NCBI GenBank assembly: GCA_009617715.1
Contig: VTFK01000191.1
Span: 62,001-126,000, forward strand
Origin: Plectrocnemia conspersa
Taxonomy: Eukaryota > Arthropoda > Insecta > Trichoptera > Polycentropodidae
DNA length: 64,000 nucleotides
Direction of reading: 5' to 3'
The notes under the pieces were generated by a model. The model was not told the origin of the DNA. It worked only from the letters and a program-made list of their open reading frames with translations, and did no database searches. Every line of letters starts with the position of its first letter. The first letter of the stretch is position 1. Position numbers and translations under genes: made by a program. Of this stretch, positions 13,137-28,187 are shown piece by piece.

Positions 13137-15741
13137 TACAATCCTTAGTTACAACTAGGTAAACACAATCAGATACCAGACTCAAATCAAAGTCTTAAAT
13201 CAGTGAAAACTATTTAATCATTATAAACTATTACAGTTTACAATCAATATATGTCAATGTTCACGAGCTTTTAATTATTTATTATAATATTAATCCGTGA
13301 TATTGGGAAAATCTAGAATTGAAATAAAAATTATAATTACACTTATTCCAATATTCTAGAATCGACAGAAATTAAATAATAGTAGGGTTTATAGGTGATT
13401 CGATTTCACTGGTCTTTGATACTAAAAAAAATTAAAAACAAATATAAAAGTAACAATCGAAAATTTAGATTCGTTTTGACATTTAGTTTTGTACTAAAAA
13501 TCATAGGAATTTAATGAGCGAATCATTTTAGTTGTTTTATAAATCGTATTTTTGACAGATGTTTCAAGAATGTCTTTAAAGGATCAATTCCTTGTATTAA
13601 TTTATATTTTTTGACCTAACTAAAAACTATAATACAATACATAAAATACTAATATAAATGCTTTATCTAAGACATTTTATACTAAAAAAAATATAAATGT
13701 CATTTTACAATTAATTGAAATATACAATTAATAATGCAAATTATTCTCAAATAATATAAGTTGCTGTTTCAGCTGTATGCTTTGTATAAAAATGTATAAA
13801 ATATGAATTATAACTTCCCTAAATAAATTAGGTAGAATAAAGGCTATTAAATAATTATATAATTTTAATATAATGAATAAAAATCTTTAAAGTTACAAGT
13901 AACTTTATTATATTTTTAATTAATACTGAATAATCGTATATATTTAATTATAGAAAGGCTTTGAGATTATATTTTTAATTATGTTTTTTATAGCATTGCT
14001 CATCACAAAATATTTTTTTCAAAACCAGCATTGATACATCAATAGAAAGTACTTTCATATCATGCTTGCTTCATGAGACTTTTTATTACATCTGGTGCTA
14101 CTTTAATTGCTATTATTAAGATCCTTTTTGACATTTACTTTCAGTCACTCAGATACTATTTTTTAAATTATTCTAATATATTCTATTATATGTATTATAT
14201 ACAAAATACAATCAATTGCCAGTTCAGATTACTCTTATTCTATTGTTCAATAATCTAGCACAAACATTATCAATCCTATACTTAAAATAAAATAACAGCA
14301 ACGTGTATAAAGTCTAAATGTCATATTATGTCATTTATCGATAAGCTGTTTTTATACAAAAACAAAATTCCATATACAATCATCCATCATCACCGCGAAT
14401 TAGCATTTTTATGCATAACGTTAAAAATATGAATAAATTCATTTTTTAACACTTCAATAGGCATGATCGATATAATATTATGCAAATTGTTTATTCATCG
14501 GATCAATCCTTATTGCATGCATTTAATTGAGCATTGTGAAGAGGCTCACGTTACAGATTACTTCGCTGACACGTGACGATAATTTTTTTTCGAAATCGTT
14601 ATCGTTAGCTTGAACAATTTTTATCGTTCTTTGATTCGATCAGATATACTGCTTGAAGCGTTGTAGAATACAAAGTGAAATCAGCTATTTTTTATACTTC
14701 CTTTACGTTTGTCTTTGTTAATTAAAACATACGTAGAATTTATTGTATGAACAGATGTTTTGGTTTCGCTTAGCAGATGTGATCGATTGGCTAACAAAAA
14801 ATACAGCAATCGATCATTGTGCAGAATCAACGAAACTTATGGTACGCAGTAGACACGTGTGTATGTATAATACATATATGTATATTCAATTGTTTGATTA
14901 GCTTCAGAAACAAATTGATTTTTAATTAGGTAAAGTGATGATTTTCTATAATGTTTAAAAAAACTGTTTGCTTACCTTGTATTAATGTCATTGCACTTAA
15001 TATTATATATATACATAATGCTAAAGTATTATACTCTGTCTAACATGAAATGGTGTTTGACTTTGAATCCATCATCCATTGATTAAAAAAATAATAAAAC
15101 CAAGAAAAATATTTGTTTGTAGTTTTAAGAACAAATATATATAAGCAATTTTTTTAGTGCTACAAGAAAATCTGTATGAAAACTTGAACAGATAAAAACA
15201 AATAATCGAAAATATTATTTTTAATAAATATATATGTAAATATACTATTTACAGTACAAATATATAAGAAGCGTAATATAAAATATTTTAATGTACTGCA
15301 AAAAACCTCTATAAAATAATGTACTTCATATCAAGTTTTATCAGCGTCAGTTGTTTGTCCAATAAAATTAATAATCTGTTGGAAGTATACAGAAAATAAG
15401 TCATCATCAGTGTTAAAATCAAATATGGACACAACTAGGTTAAAATATAATTCAATAATATTTATTTATTTAAATTATATTAAGACCATCGTATCCTAAC
15501 AGGTTACCACAATACCTTATTATGGTCACAAAAATAAACAATTCATTGTATTATTAAAATACACACGAAAAAATATAAAAACAATTAACAAGAAAAAAAT
15601 TATAAAATATTAAAATTGAATATTACGAACCAGACCAGCTCCTCGTAGCTGACCATAAATATATCAATGTGCAATACTTTATTACATCCAACTATCTTAG
15701 AGAAGCTCTAAAAGTCAATCAAATAGACTTGCATCACGGAA

Positions 15742-16233
15742 ATGATAATAAAGTTATTCACAGCGTTGCACGGGCGTAAACGACGTGTACGATTATCACT
15801 TACTTTAAATGTTTTAACCAACATTTTCGACACACCCAACGCTATTATTATGTCATGCGCAAAGAATTGTTATTACCATAGCGCCTATAGAATTAAATGT
15901 TTCGCGCATGTCTTGGCACCTCAAACCATTGGTCATTGTATGTTTTATTTTGAAATTCCATACGGCGAAATTCCGGCGAGCAAGTTGACTAGCTTAGAAT
16001 ATTAAATGGCTTTGCTCACGCATTTAACTATCCGCAAAGTATGTACGACGAATGTGAATAGTCGAAACTTCTCCAAGTTTTATGGTTGCGTGGTTAGTTG
16101 CAACTTTTTAAATGGTTCGGTGTCGAAACAAACTATTTTTGAATCAGTTGTGCAAAAATTAGCAGCGTACGCGTCGTATAGATTGAAAAACATTTGCTTA
16201 GTACAAATATTTTCCGAGGTGCATTGCTTTTAA
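15742..16233 (+). other. Unusually open frame interrupted by one stop; coding status uncertain
   Basis: One frame stays open from 15742 to 16233 (about 162 codons) except for a single TAA at 16003-16005, followed at once by an ATG (16006). Base composition is clearly less AT-biased than the flanks, with words such as gcgttgcacgggcgtaaacg. The predicted peptides contain many Cys, His and Asn residues but match no family I know. There is no obvious poly(A) signal, start context or splice pattern. It could be a decayed gene, a short gene with an in-frame stop, or conserved regulatory DNA. I cannot decide between these. Confidence 0.25.
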
Positions 16234-17488
16234 AAGAGCGAATGAAAAAATGTTGCATTTACGCAAGCTTATTACTATCTGTATTTAATTAAACTGTATT
16301 TATAAATTGTTTTAATTAATGTTCATAATTGCATCGACATAAATAATCAATGGATTAAATTAGATCACGCAACCACTAATTTTTATAAATATGATTCGAA
16401 CCTTCACCAACAAAATATTGATAAAGACACATGAAGTAGCCCATTATATTCAAAAACGGACTGTAATCATATTAAGATGACTTAGTGGATAAACAGATAT
16501 ATATATAACTTACAGGCTAATCCAAATTTTTTTAAGAGTTTTTACCTCAAGATCAATGAGTGTATTCTTGGTTAGTTCAGTATCAAAATAAAATTATCTT
16601 TGAAATAAGTTTATTTGCAGATATTTTTTTTTCTAATAATTCAGAGAAATTTTTATCGCGACTCAATCCTGATCAAGCACTTCCTCTAACCTTGGTAAGT
16701 TTGCATAACTGTTTTCCTATACTCTCTCCTAACAGATCGGTAACCTAGCAAAGAAAGTTTGAGATATTTGAGCTGAATTCATCATGGTAGCTTTACGACT
16801 TTAAAATAGAAAGATGTATAAATATGATATGTTTCAAGAATAGCAATTTAATTTCAACCCTTAGCTTTAAAAAGCGCTTGAAATCTAACATATAATAAAA
16901 AAAGTTAGAATAATATAGTATATACATAATATTATTTATGAACTGTAGTAGCTTTTTAATAATATAAATTAATATTTTTTAATACCTAATATTATTAACT
17001 TCAATCCAATTTTTTTAATATCCTAATACTGAATAAATTCGCATGCATTTTACTAATTTATTATTAGAATATTTGTCTGAAATAATTTTAAATAATAATA
17101 AAAATATTTTTAATGAAATATTTAGAAATTTCAATTAATTAATAAAAGTCTAAAAACCCCGCTGTGTATTATTGCATTATTTGCTACGTTATTTATGTAT
17201 GCTATTATAACGGTCATAACAACTAATAGTCGACAAACAAAACACTTTGTGATTGCCGAAGTTTCAAAACTTATTCATTTTTCCGAGTTAATATTGTGTA
17301 CATGTAGACTTTTTCATTGGCTAGCATAGAATTTTAATGTTTAAATAGTTTTTGTGTATATATTAAAGGTACCCAAAAGTTTTGACTTATTTGTCGTTCG
17401 AGTCGCAAGTCTTTCTTTCGACAGTGTTTTGATTAACATCTGAAGAGTGCGTTATAAACATAACAACAAAATAATACCACAAGTATCA

Positions 17489-17507
17489 ATGGAAGATTTC
17501 GTTTCGA
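17489..17507 (+). CDS. Candidate tiny first coding exon (speculative)
   Basis: An ATG in good context (atcaATGG, 17489) opens six codons (MEDFVS) plus one base, and runs into a consensus donor, gagtaagt, with GT at 17508. The 100 bp upstream are locally less AT-rich (gtcgttcgagtcgcaagtc), and a TATA-like stretch, tatatatt, lies near 17357. This is the arrangement of a short first exon with 5' UTR, but no partner exon is identified to the right. It could easily be chance. Confidence 0.2.
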
Positions 17508-20269
17508 GTAAGTTGTTTTTATACACATGTATGCTGTACGAATTTTACAAAAGAAATCGGCAACCACATCAACCATACACATTTGTTCCGTCTATAATTA
17601 TGTTTTATTGGTTCGTCAAATTAAAATATGTTTCGAGAGATTTTAAAATGAGATACCAAAAATCATCAATGATGACTACATAGCTGCAAAATTTGAGATA
17701 TTGATAACAGATAAGACAGGATATTTATGGTATTCAAACAAGGCATGTGTATTCCAACCGCACTGAGCGACGAGAACAAGGCGACGCGCCTGCCTCACAC
17801 TACGAGAATCACGCGAAAAAAAATGAATGCTCTCGAATGAAAAACTGTTTTGCATATTCTACCAATATACACACTTATATCGATAAAGTCTCTACAGCAT
17901 AATCTAGATTGTAAAAATTTAATAGTAAAATTTATTATCTTTCCGAATATTTAATTCACAGAAAATCAGTTTTTATAAATATGGTATTAAAATCTTCCCT
18001 GATTGATAAAATCTGTTGATTCAGATTTTTTTTGTAGAATAATATTTTAAAATAAATTGGTTATTGGAAAAATACTTCATTAAAAAAACGTTCTTTCTAA
18101 TATTTTTTAATTTATTATTCGATAATCGAATAGTTGAAAACAAGAAATATTTGGAATTGCTTAATTCGAATTAATCATCAATAATATTCATCCATGAGAT
18201 TTAAAAAAATCTAATCTGTGAATAATACGTATTTATTTATGTAAATAATTTTATTCCTTTAGTGTTATTTTAAAATAAAATACATCATTTTTTAATCATT
18301 TTCTTTAAAAATTATAGAAAATCTGTTAAGTGAAACTCGTATTTATAATATATGAAGAAACTTGAATGTACGCTAATCTAGATGCATGCTCCAGATTAAA
18401 TCCATTCATCAAAATACCGTATGTAGCAAACAAATACAATCACTACGTATTAATATAATATATTACATATAATAATTGTGAGAAGTGTTACGTCGTTAAA
18501 TTATAATATATCAAACTGTCTAGATACTTTTTTTTTATTTATTATTAGGCGTTTTTTCGATTCCAAGATCATTAGGTATACATCTAAAACAAAAAAAGTT
18601 AATGGATCAATGGTCTCGGCTGAATAATTAGTCACGACAGTCATAATTTAAAGATATTAAAAAGAAGATAACTTTCTATACAATTGTCTACCTGCACAAG
18701 GAAAATACGTATTTTAAATTTCTCTAAGCTTTTATATTATATTATGAGAATAGTTTCATTGTGAAAAAAAATCACAACTGTTATAAGGCATTAATATAGT
18801 GATTTAAGAAAAAATATACAATTGTGCATTTGAATATAATGAAAATCGCCTTGACAATTTTCCCAGGATTATCAAAGCTAACAAGTCAGCGGATGTTGAT
18901 AATCAATAGCCATGAAGATGAATGTACATACAACTATTATAGAATAAAATACAGTTATCTAGAATAACCTAGTTAAATTAATTTAGAATCAATTAACTAA
19001 ATCCAATGCCATAATATTTGTCTTGGATACACTTTCAAATCAAATATTCTATCTGTGCCTAATCGATCAATACGGAAAAAGCCTTGAATCGCATAAAAAA
19101 TCTACACCAATTACTATAATGCGGCACAATGATCAGTACACACGTATCGATTAGCACAATTATCGACATCGAGCATGTGGTAAGCGTGAAGTAACAGTTC
19201 GATCCAGAATTAGAAATGTCGAGATCAGAGAAAGGTTAAGCAGCGAGTTCGTTGGCGTTAAACATATAGAAACATGTGTATGTACGTTGGTATTTATGCT
19301 CTTCGATTCGACGTGAATATCCGGCTAATGGTATCGAGTGAAAGTGGTCAGATTACTGGAAATATACGACGAAAAGTCATATTCGATAACACAACCTACT
19401 ACAGGTTGGCGTATAATATATGAAACGATTTCGCTATGTTCAATACTATTATGTGTCTATTAAAAGTGATTCATATTTTACATTTAAATAATTACATAAA
19501 TACTGCTATGAGAAAGTTTTTATAAAATATTTATGTATCTATCAAAATATAGAAAAGATTTTTTCTCTTGATGTTTTTTTTTAATTATTATAGTAAAAAA
19601 TATGTATTGTAAAATAGCTTAAAACTCTACTACTCTATTTTAAATAACACATAAAAACAAAAAATTTGGCATAAAGATACATTTTTACTAATAGGTGTGA
19701 TTTGTAATAATGAAACATGGAATATCCCAGTATGACAATTTTTGCTATGAAACATTTTTATATGTATTGAATTTATTTCTGTCTCTTTTGTAGACGATAA
19801 TTAGATGTATGAAGTATAAATTATTTTATATACTCTTCGATGACACAAAAACTGTACAGATTTTTACATATAATTTAAAGCAAAACCAATATTTTGTAAA
19901 AATAAATGTGAACAAATATAATCTTAACAAAACATTGTTTAAACACATGTCTCAACTTTGACTATAACAAAAATTCTATACATATGTAATATTTAAGCAA
20001 TATATTATTTACATCACTACAATAAAAAATAAATAAGCATTTTATATGATAAATTTTAATTTAAAATTCTATATAAAATAAATGTTTTTTTAATGAAGTT
20101 AAAAAATCAGTTTTTAGCTATTTACTGATGATTCAAATTATAATTTTTTTAAGATATAACCTTCTCATACATTTTTGACATTTTTTTAATTCCAAATATT
20201 CCGATAGCTCCCTATTCACATTGCATTTCGAATATTTTTATAGAAATAAATGGTAGACGGAAAGAGCAA

Positions 20270-20840
20270 GGTCTTGATAAAACCTTCCATGTATTGTAGT
20301 GCTGTAGAACTATTAGACTTCTGTTGAAAAGTGTATACCTTTTTTACTTCCTCATTCAAACAATCCAGCTTATCACAATATAAGCTTGATATTATTGTTT
20401 AGTCAACTTTAAGTGTCGTAATGCACAGTCCCTTTGAAATTTCACTATATACACAAAATAGTCCAGGATTTGAAGTAGGTTTTGCTACTTGACCTTTGAA
20501 TAACAGTTGTCGTACATCACCCACTTCTCATCATCAGTTATCAAATGATCGAGAAAAGTCAACTCAGTATCAAGATCCAGAAATCTTGGGATATGCGGAT
20601 ATGCGCCGACATGTTTTTTTTTCTCAGTTTATGTTTAACCCTATACATCTTATCTCAAAGCCTTTCTAATATTTTGAATGTGTCTATGCACTAATGTATT
20701 GGACTGGTTTCGTTTCTTCACCAGCTGATGGATAGTTTGAATAGGATTTGGTCCCATTTCAGAAGCTATAGAAAATATTTTCTGGTCTCCCACATCCAGG
20801 ACTTTTTAAACCATCTTTGACATTGTCAGGTACTTAAAAA
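20270..20840 (-). pseudogene. Decayed mariner-type transposase
   Basis: Read on the minus strand, 20546-20508 encodes LITDDEKWVMYDN, the first catalytic-aspartate block of mariner transposases (family form: I-V-T-G-D-E-K-W followed by Y-x-N). About 220 bases earlier on the same strand, KIFSIASEMGPNPIQTIHQL resembles the helix-turn-helix region that comes before it. Stops and frame changes interrupt both sides, and the later catalytic block is not clear. It is therefore a long-dead copy of a cut-and-paste DNA transposon. Terminal inverted repeats were not found. Confidence 0.65.
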
Positions 20841-21059
20841 TCACATACCACTTTATAGTGGCGATAGTTGTTAATTTTTTTAATAAATTCATATAAAATG
20901 CAATTTTTCTTTAAATTATTTACTTAGTAAAAATTCTGCCATCCTAAATTTTGGTACAAATTATTTTTTTTCAAATAATAAAATGTGGAATAAAAATGTG
21001 TATCTATACATATTTAACAAAAAAGAATTTCAATATCATAGAATATATTTTATAGATTG

Positions 21060-21240
21060 ATTGGAGCAGCATATAATTTCACTAACTCCAATCAGTTAAA
21101 TTATATTTTTGCTAGTAAAAATATATACATAACTACCGGTGAAAATTTATTCGTAAATAATTTCACTAAAACAGTTAAATTAATTATATACTTGTGAAAA
21201 TATAAATATACTGGGAAATATAGATTCACTGACCCATTTA
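21060..21240. repeat. Foldback-family fragment, copy 3
   Basis: The order of words (agcatataatttcact, cagttaaattatattt, gctagtaaaaatata, ccggtgaaaatt) matches the module at 50965-51060 with substitutions. The module is partly repeated within the fragment (a second aatttcactaaaacagttaaatt at about 21160). The GC-rich palindrome is absent. This is a diverged, truncated member of the family. Confidence 0.55.
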
Positions 21241-24200
21241 TATAATATTAAATGATATTTTAATTTATATTTGTCACATATTGCAACTGCATTTTAATTG
21301 TATGGTAAAAATATTAAATCAGATAAAATCAGCAGTGAATTAATTTTATTGTTTATCTTACAGGAAACAACAATTGACTTTGAAACTGTAATCTACATTT
21401 CATAATTAATTATCAAACTCATTTTTTACATAATTTTAATTTACTTTTAGATATTTGTTTAATGCAAATTCTACTATTATCTACATTTTGTTGCATAGTG
21501 GTAATTAAATAATACAATTCCATAATTGTTATTTTTTAAAAGATGTTAAATCTTTTTAAATAAATAAATTAAAAATTTAATTTAATTTTTACAATAATTA
21601 ATAATATAACCCAAAAATAAATTTGTGTAATAATTATTATGTATAATAAAAAATACTTTTGTTATTTTGTTCATTGTTATTTTTTACTAACATTTAAGTT
21701 TTGCTACTAAAATATATTATCAAAAATAATAGTAAAGATAATAAGAATAAATATATAATTAATATTAATTTATATTTATTCGTAAAATCAAAAATAAAAT
21801 TTTCTAAAACGACATATGCGATTTTTCCAGTCACTCGCATTATTTGTTTTCCAAAGATCAAACGTCTCAAACAAGAAGTGAAGCAACTCCAATGAGTGTC
21901 AGGTCAGTCACGAACTGATCTTTTATTTGGGTGTGAGTATATGCTCCATCGTGATATTTATATAAATCATATCTGATGATATTACATAATACAGTATATC
22001 AATTTGTGCATTAACGTGTCATTCAGTCAATAAAAAAAGGATTAGATCATATTAATGTATAGAAAGTTTTTTCACGATGTATAATAAACAAACCAAAACA
22101 AATCAATCTTTCTCGTCATAATCATATTTTTATACGCTTTCATATACAAAGGTCAATGTATAATTGATCTAATGCTCGTGAGAACGCGATTCCGCGTATC
22201 ATTCGTTTCGCAAAACTTATTCTTTTACATATGTAGAAATTGCGGCAAAAGAGCAACGACACGAGCGCTTAAACAACGTTTATAAAGAAGTGGAAGAGAA
22301 AAAAATAAGTCGTTTGCAAAAGATTGAAACACTTGGTTCTCAGGTGAAATTCACTTCTTTTCATTGAACGTTACATATTTACATTTTTCCTACCAGGCAT
22401 TGTTGTGACATTGTTTCGAAATCGACCGCTTTACATTGTCAAAGTCTAAGGCGAGCGAATAGTAATTAATAATGCAATTACAAAAGAATAACGTTAATTA
22501 ATCATAATTTAAGATGGGAGAGGATGGAAAGCTTAGTTTGATATGACAAAAAAGTGTTTTCAACATAAAAGAAAATGTCATTTTCTTAAAAAATTATGCA
22601 CGCACCGATCTAGAAAGTATTAAAATATAGTTGTTACGTTTGTGAATCAAAGAAAAAATGGCTCTCATGACTTTCACCTTATGACCCCTATGCTCACACA
22701 CGTTTATTATAATGTTATTATAATATTATGATTAATGAAATGCTTCGAGTTTGCCTTGACACGGACGTGCATAAATATAACGTTTCGTCTATACAACTGT
22801 CACGAATTATGGATCTATTGACCTTTCTTGCGCTTAAACACAATAAGGCATTGCAATTTTTGCAAATATTGTTCTCATGTTCCGAGAATATGACAGTCGG
22901 AACGAGAAATTCTCGGGAAAATCCATAAGAGTCAACAAAAATTATTTGTTTTTTACGTGTGTGAATCATGGGTTTATGTTTCAATTAGATATTAATATAA
23001 TATATCAATAAATTACTAAGACAGTAAAAAACTATTTTGTATAATTAAAAATACATAAATATCAAATATGTATGTAAAGATCTTAAAATATTATTCACTA
23101 TATATATATTAATATGCTATTTGCTACTATATTAGTAGACATGTATAGACATGTAAAAGTATTTAATAACAATTAATGTCTTTTACTTGCAATTTATGAT
23201 CCTATTTTTAAATAATTAACTAGATAATGTGAAATAGTAATTATTATTTTTAATATAAAATTTTATGAAAATATCTTTCTTTCTAATTATTAAATTAACA
23301 ATACATAAATTATTATCAAACAAGCAAAATATGTCTAATTAAATACAATTTACACAAAATTTTATAATAAAAATAGCAAATCAATAATTCTCATTTTGAA
23401 GAAAAATTTTTGTTTTTTTGAGAATTTTTATAGAGCCTTATTTTGTTAAAAAATACATTTGTACTAATATTTTTAAATAATTTACAACCGCTGCATTTTT
23501 AATAATACGGCATAAGAAAAGGTGCCCAAGTGCCAGATGTTAATGGCAAATAATGCTACAGATATTTTATATATATATATAAAGTTATCTACAATTATTA
23601 TCAAATACTATATATCATATATATTTTTATTTATCAAAATTTATTGAGAATTTTTGATAAAATCAAGAAAAAAAATAAGAGATTTTATTTCTTGAGAAAC
23701 CAGAAAACCTAGTTAAACATAATTTTTTTTTTTATTATTTTTGTAATAGAAATATAAAAATAAATAATAAATTTATTTTTTTTTAATAACTATTAAAACC
23801 TTATCTACGTTTTTTTAATTTACTATTGAATTGATTTTTTATTTTAATTATTTTTTGTAAATACAAATGCTACTGTTAACCACTTTTAAACTATAGCAAT
23901 ATTCTGTTTGAGAATTCAAACAAAATTCGTCGAGTGCAAAAAAAACTTCTGAAAATTAAGCCTAAAATTTTTTATTAACTATAAAAAATTCCAAAATAAT
24001 TTTTTTTTTTTGTAAGTTTAAGCCTGGTTAAAAGAAAAACGTCCACAAAATATTGGCTTTCAACTTATCTAATTTTTTGAGTAACCCAATAAAAAAATTA
24101 TTAATTCTTCATTTTTCTGAAAAAAATCATTTACATTTTTAGACATTTCTGTATTTCTGTACTACATGGAGCGATATAGTTTGTGAATTCTACAAGTGTA

Positions 24201-26879
24201 AAATTTTGCTATATTCAAACAGAGATTTAACTACACATAGTATATTACGATGTACATAAAGTAACACAAGGTTTTCAGATAAGCAAGTCAAAAACATATT
24301 TTTCATACATACAATAATTTGTAATAGCTTTAAAACCCATATTTTACTATACATATAACATATAAGCAAAAATTGCATTTATAATACTTATTGTTATTTT
24401 GAAGAAACAGATAAGCAACCTCATTAAATTATAACTAAATCTAATTTGATAAATCAAAAATTGTAAATAGACTTAATAAATCTAATTTTATATCAATTCT
24501 GCATATCAGATAAAAAATTATTAAAAAATATACATTACATAAATTTATAAAAAAATAATATAACAATAAAAAAATATTTAGAATAAAATATTAAGTTTTT
24601 TTTTGTTCAAGATCTCAGTCTTAATAGAACATCATTTTTTTAATTGTTATTTGTAAGCTTTGTTAATATTTTTTTATTTTATAAAATACTAAAACAAATT
24701 GTAAATTGTCTAATATTTCTTATAAAATACTTTCTTGTGATCTTAGTAAAGTCTAATCATTATTTGTTCGCGTCATATAGATTATATTAACTTATAAAGT
24801 GACAGGAATCTTTTTGCAACAGTATAATTAATACTCATTCTAGTAATATTTAACTGTATTTTTAATTTCAAATATTTGTATATAAATACATGAATAACAG
24901 AGAAACTGCGTTTTTTCAACATTTAGCTCATTTTTATATAACACGCCTAAAAAACTCCAATCGAATAAAAAAATTGTTGAATATTAACAAAATTTTAACA
25001 CGTACGTGTGTTATAAACATATTTTTTCATAAATTTACACAATTATCAGCACGCAAACACGTGCAATTTAACTGCATAAGAAAATCGTTCTATTTTCAAT
25101 AGCTTATATCTTTTTTCATCTAAAATTTTTACATTGAATTACCAATATTCACGAAACAGTTCGATTTTCGATACACAGTTTCGTAACATTTTTTCCGTTT
25201 AATTTCTCCCACGTTACAAATTACAATGCGCGATTTGAATACCGAAAACGTTCTTGTTTCGATTGTGAAAACCCACCGCATACAATTATCGAATTTTGGT
25301 ATCACACCTCATAATTACGTGTTTCATTGTCAAAAACCAACATGACCCAATTGTGTTAAACATGCGTATACTAAAAAAACAGCTTCGATTATCACGTTTT
25401 GTGTGGAAAACGTTAACGACGCCTAGTTTTGTGATTTATTATGTGTGCATTATTATTATTTTATGGCATATACATTAAACTATTCTGTAAATAGCAATCG
25501 ATTCTACCGCAGTTGTGTCATCGTGACCAGTGACCGTTTCGAGGGAACGACAATGGGTTTGACATGATGTGTAGTTCCTATGGAATGATTAAAAAAATAT
25601 AGAAATGATTGAGGCTAATTTTATATAATTTGCACTAATCAGCCGTTATGCCATTGCCTGACATTGATACAATGAAAAGAATCACATATAATTTAAACAA
25701 TTATGCGAGATTCTATTATAATAACATAATTAAATACAATTTAATTGCTGGCTTCCATAAATATGATTATTTCATATTTATACAACAGACATTATAATAA
25801 TTTCCAATTGTTAATTTAATTGTAAAATGATGCAAAAATCACTCGTTACTTTTTAAATGCAATTAATAATTCATTCAACTGTGTTCGACCATAATAATAA
25901 AACTTTTTTGGAAGCATTTACATACATTTGTATTCATCTATATTATAATAAAGATTTACATTAAGTAAAAGTCGTTATTCCCAAATACGTATGCATAATA
26001 TAACACTTATGCGACTTTCATATTAAAATGAGATATAACATCATCCAAATTTAACTTTATAACTATATTTATGGATGTACTTCTGTCTAGTGAACAAGGG
26101 TTATAATAGTTCTGAATAAAAACTTATTCACGAGACTTTCGTATCAAAATGAGATTCTCTCAAAAACTCTTTTAAGTGAAGTTATTATTCGTACTATTTA
26201 AAAAAATCATTGATATATAATTTCATTGTGCTTTGTCAAGTTGTGCATATGTCTATATAAAATAGCATTTAAAGTACATAACAGGATAACAAAAAAAGTC
26301 AAAGAAAAAAATCTAAATCAGTTATGCATATCTCAACTAGAATATTTCCAAGTTTTAAAGTACATGAAGATAAGCTAACTTGGAATAAATGCTACTAGGA
26401 TAGAAAATTCCAGCCATTTTTAATTTACCACAGAAAAAACATAATGACCTTAAGGAATATATCTAAAACATTGCTACCTGTTGTTTGGAAATCTAATCAA
26501 AGAACACGAATGATTAAATACATTTTTGAACACAGATTTCTTTGAGCAATAAACACATATTTTTATTAATATTGATCTACATATGTTTAATAGCTAGTAA
26601 ATACCATTTTACCTCATCGGGGAATGATGGGAGAAATAAAGTCTTTATAGCTACTTATATAAATTCTATAAAGCTACATATTATATGAATTTCATATAAA
26701 AAAACAGTCACTACAAAAAAAAATGTAAACATATTGGAAATCATACAATGCCAGAAATGATTTAAAAAAATAAATTTAGTGTTTTTGGTTTTTGTTTTGG
26801 GCCACACAACTTGGGGGACGAAATAGTCATATGAGCTGAAAATGAAGCATATCTTACATTAAGCATAAAAGAATAAACA

Positions 26880-27250
26880 AACAAGATCGGTACTTCGTAA
26901 TCTACTACCTGAAGGCGCTTAAAAAATATTGGCAAGAGTCAAAAAGAGCGGGTTTTGGGTTCCACGTGAATGAAATAATTACAGCTAATTCTACAAAATC
27001 AGAACACTTGGAATAAAAAATGGGGTTCATAAAAAGGGTAATTTAAATCTCTAAATCTGAATTGCACCCTAAAAATGCTTTTCTTTATGCATTGTGAGAT
27101 TCTAAAGGAAATGTTTATTTTAAAGTGTTTAAACAAGGTAAAACAGTGAATACAGAAGTGTATAGTAAACGTTTAATTCGATTGAGTGTTGCATTGAGTG
27201 AAAAAAAGCTATGTTTAGTGAATAGCCAAAACAATGTTCTCCAACATTGA
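26880..27250 (+). pseudogene. Decayed mariner transposase, C-terminal half
   Basis: From about 27058 the plus strand reads ELHPKNAFLYAL, a stop (TGA), DSKGNVYFKVFKQGKTVNTE, then VYSKRLIRL and ALSEKKLCLVN, ending LQH and a stop. In order and spacing this is the mariner core after the first aspartate (family pattern: LHPKK, W-D-x-x-G-V-V-x-x-E, L-x-x-G-x-T-I-N-x-x-x-Y, L-x-x-L, then the second aspartate block). The Trp of the WD pair is replaced by a stop and the second catalytic block is lost, so the copy is inactive. Upstream, 26930-26970 reads RVKKSGFWVPRE, like the K-x-G-x-W-V-P-H motif of the family. Confidence 0.75.
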
Positions 27251-28136
27251 TTTTCGATAAAATCTGCAACCTTGGATGCAGATTTTATCCCTGAAAAAAA
27301 TGAATTAACCAGTGAAATCAGCTCTTTTTGCTTGTTTTATTTCTAAAAAATTACAAAAAGGATAGTAGTAATTTATTAGTAATGTGGAAGAAGGTTATTT
27401 AAAACGATTAAAACTATAATGTATACAAAAAAAATATCATTACATCTGGATTTCCCTTTTATAAATCAGTGGGATATAAGTAACAATTAAACTAATACAT
27501 CGAAATGCTAATTTAACAGGTATTAATTATATAAAGTCAAACTAAATGATTATCTATTCATGTTAAAATATATCTAGTGCATCATAAACTATATGAATAC
27601 TTGAAAGCATCATAAGTATTTTTTGAACTGACTACTAATATTATATATTATAAAAACATATTTAGTAAAATAAAAATAAATTTCTGATATACTGCCACCA
27701 ATTTCACACAATAAACAAACATTACTTATTTTCATAATGATGTCATATTGAGAAGAATTTCACAAAAAAAATGATGTTAATACTAGAATATCACACTTCC
27801 CACGCCAGTACTACACCAAAATACATTCTTTATTCATCACACGCGGCCATAATGCGATATAATAAATCTCAAAACGTAATTACACATAAAAACCGAGATT
27901 AATCCTCTTCAATTAATCACACCTGTTACATAACGCGTAATGGTCTGTGATGGATGATTGAGCTGTGTTCTATTTTTTCTACCCAATCTTACATAACATA
28001 ATTCTATGTAACAATACAAATAGAGTCCTCTATAATACCATAAAGCACGTGAGAAAAAGTATTGACCTTTTTTGCAGTCAAATTTATATTAAATGTGCGT
28101 AAAATACTCGTACAATGGAGAATGTGAAAATCGATT

Positions 28137-28187
28137 TTCAGGGCCGGACCGTCAAAAATAAAAGGCCAGAACGGAGGCGGCCCTGAA
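28137..28187. repeat. Miniature inverted-repeat relic
   Basis: Perfect 10-bp ends, ttcagggccg (28137-28146) and cggccctgaa (28178-28187), flank about 31 bp. GGGCC-type ends are common among insect DNA transposons. The unit is too short to be more than a solo relic or a deleted element. No target duplication is evident. Confidence 0.45.

Larger units (their letters stand above)
7603..17488. other. Gene-poor AT-rich region
   Basis: The first few hundred bases may be the 3' UTR of the exon ending at 7602. The rest shows no splice-bounded coding exon that I can support. It holds the hairpin row at 8969-9060, a repeat fragment at 10260-10390, a foldback-family fragment at 10440-10640, two hairpins and a CpG-enriched patch at 11130-11660, the ACCGGT cluster at 12899-13136, and an unusually open stretch at 15742-16233. 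All are listed separately. Confidence 0.5.
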
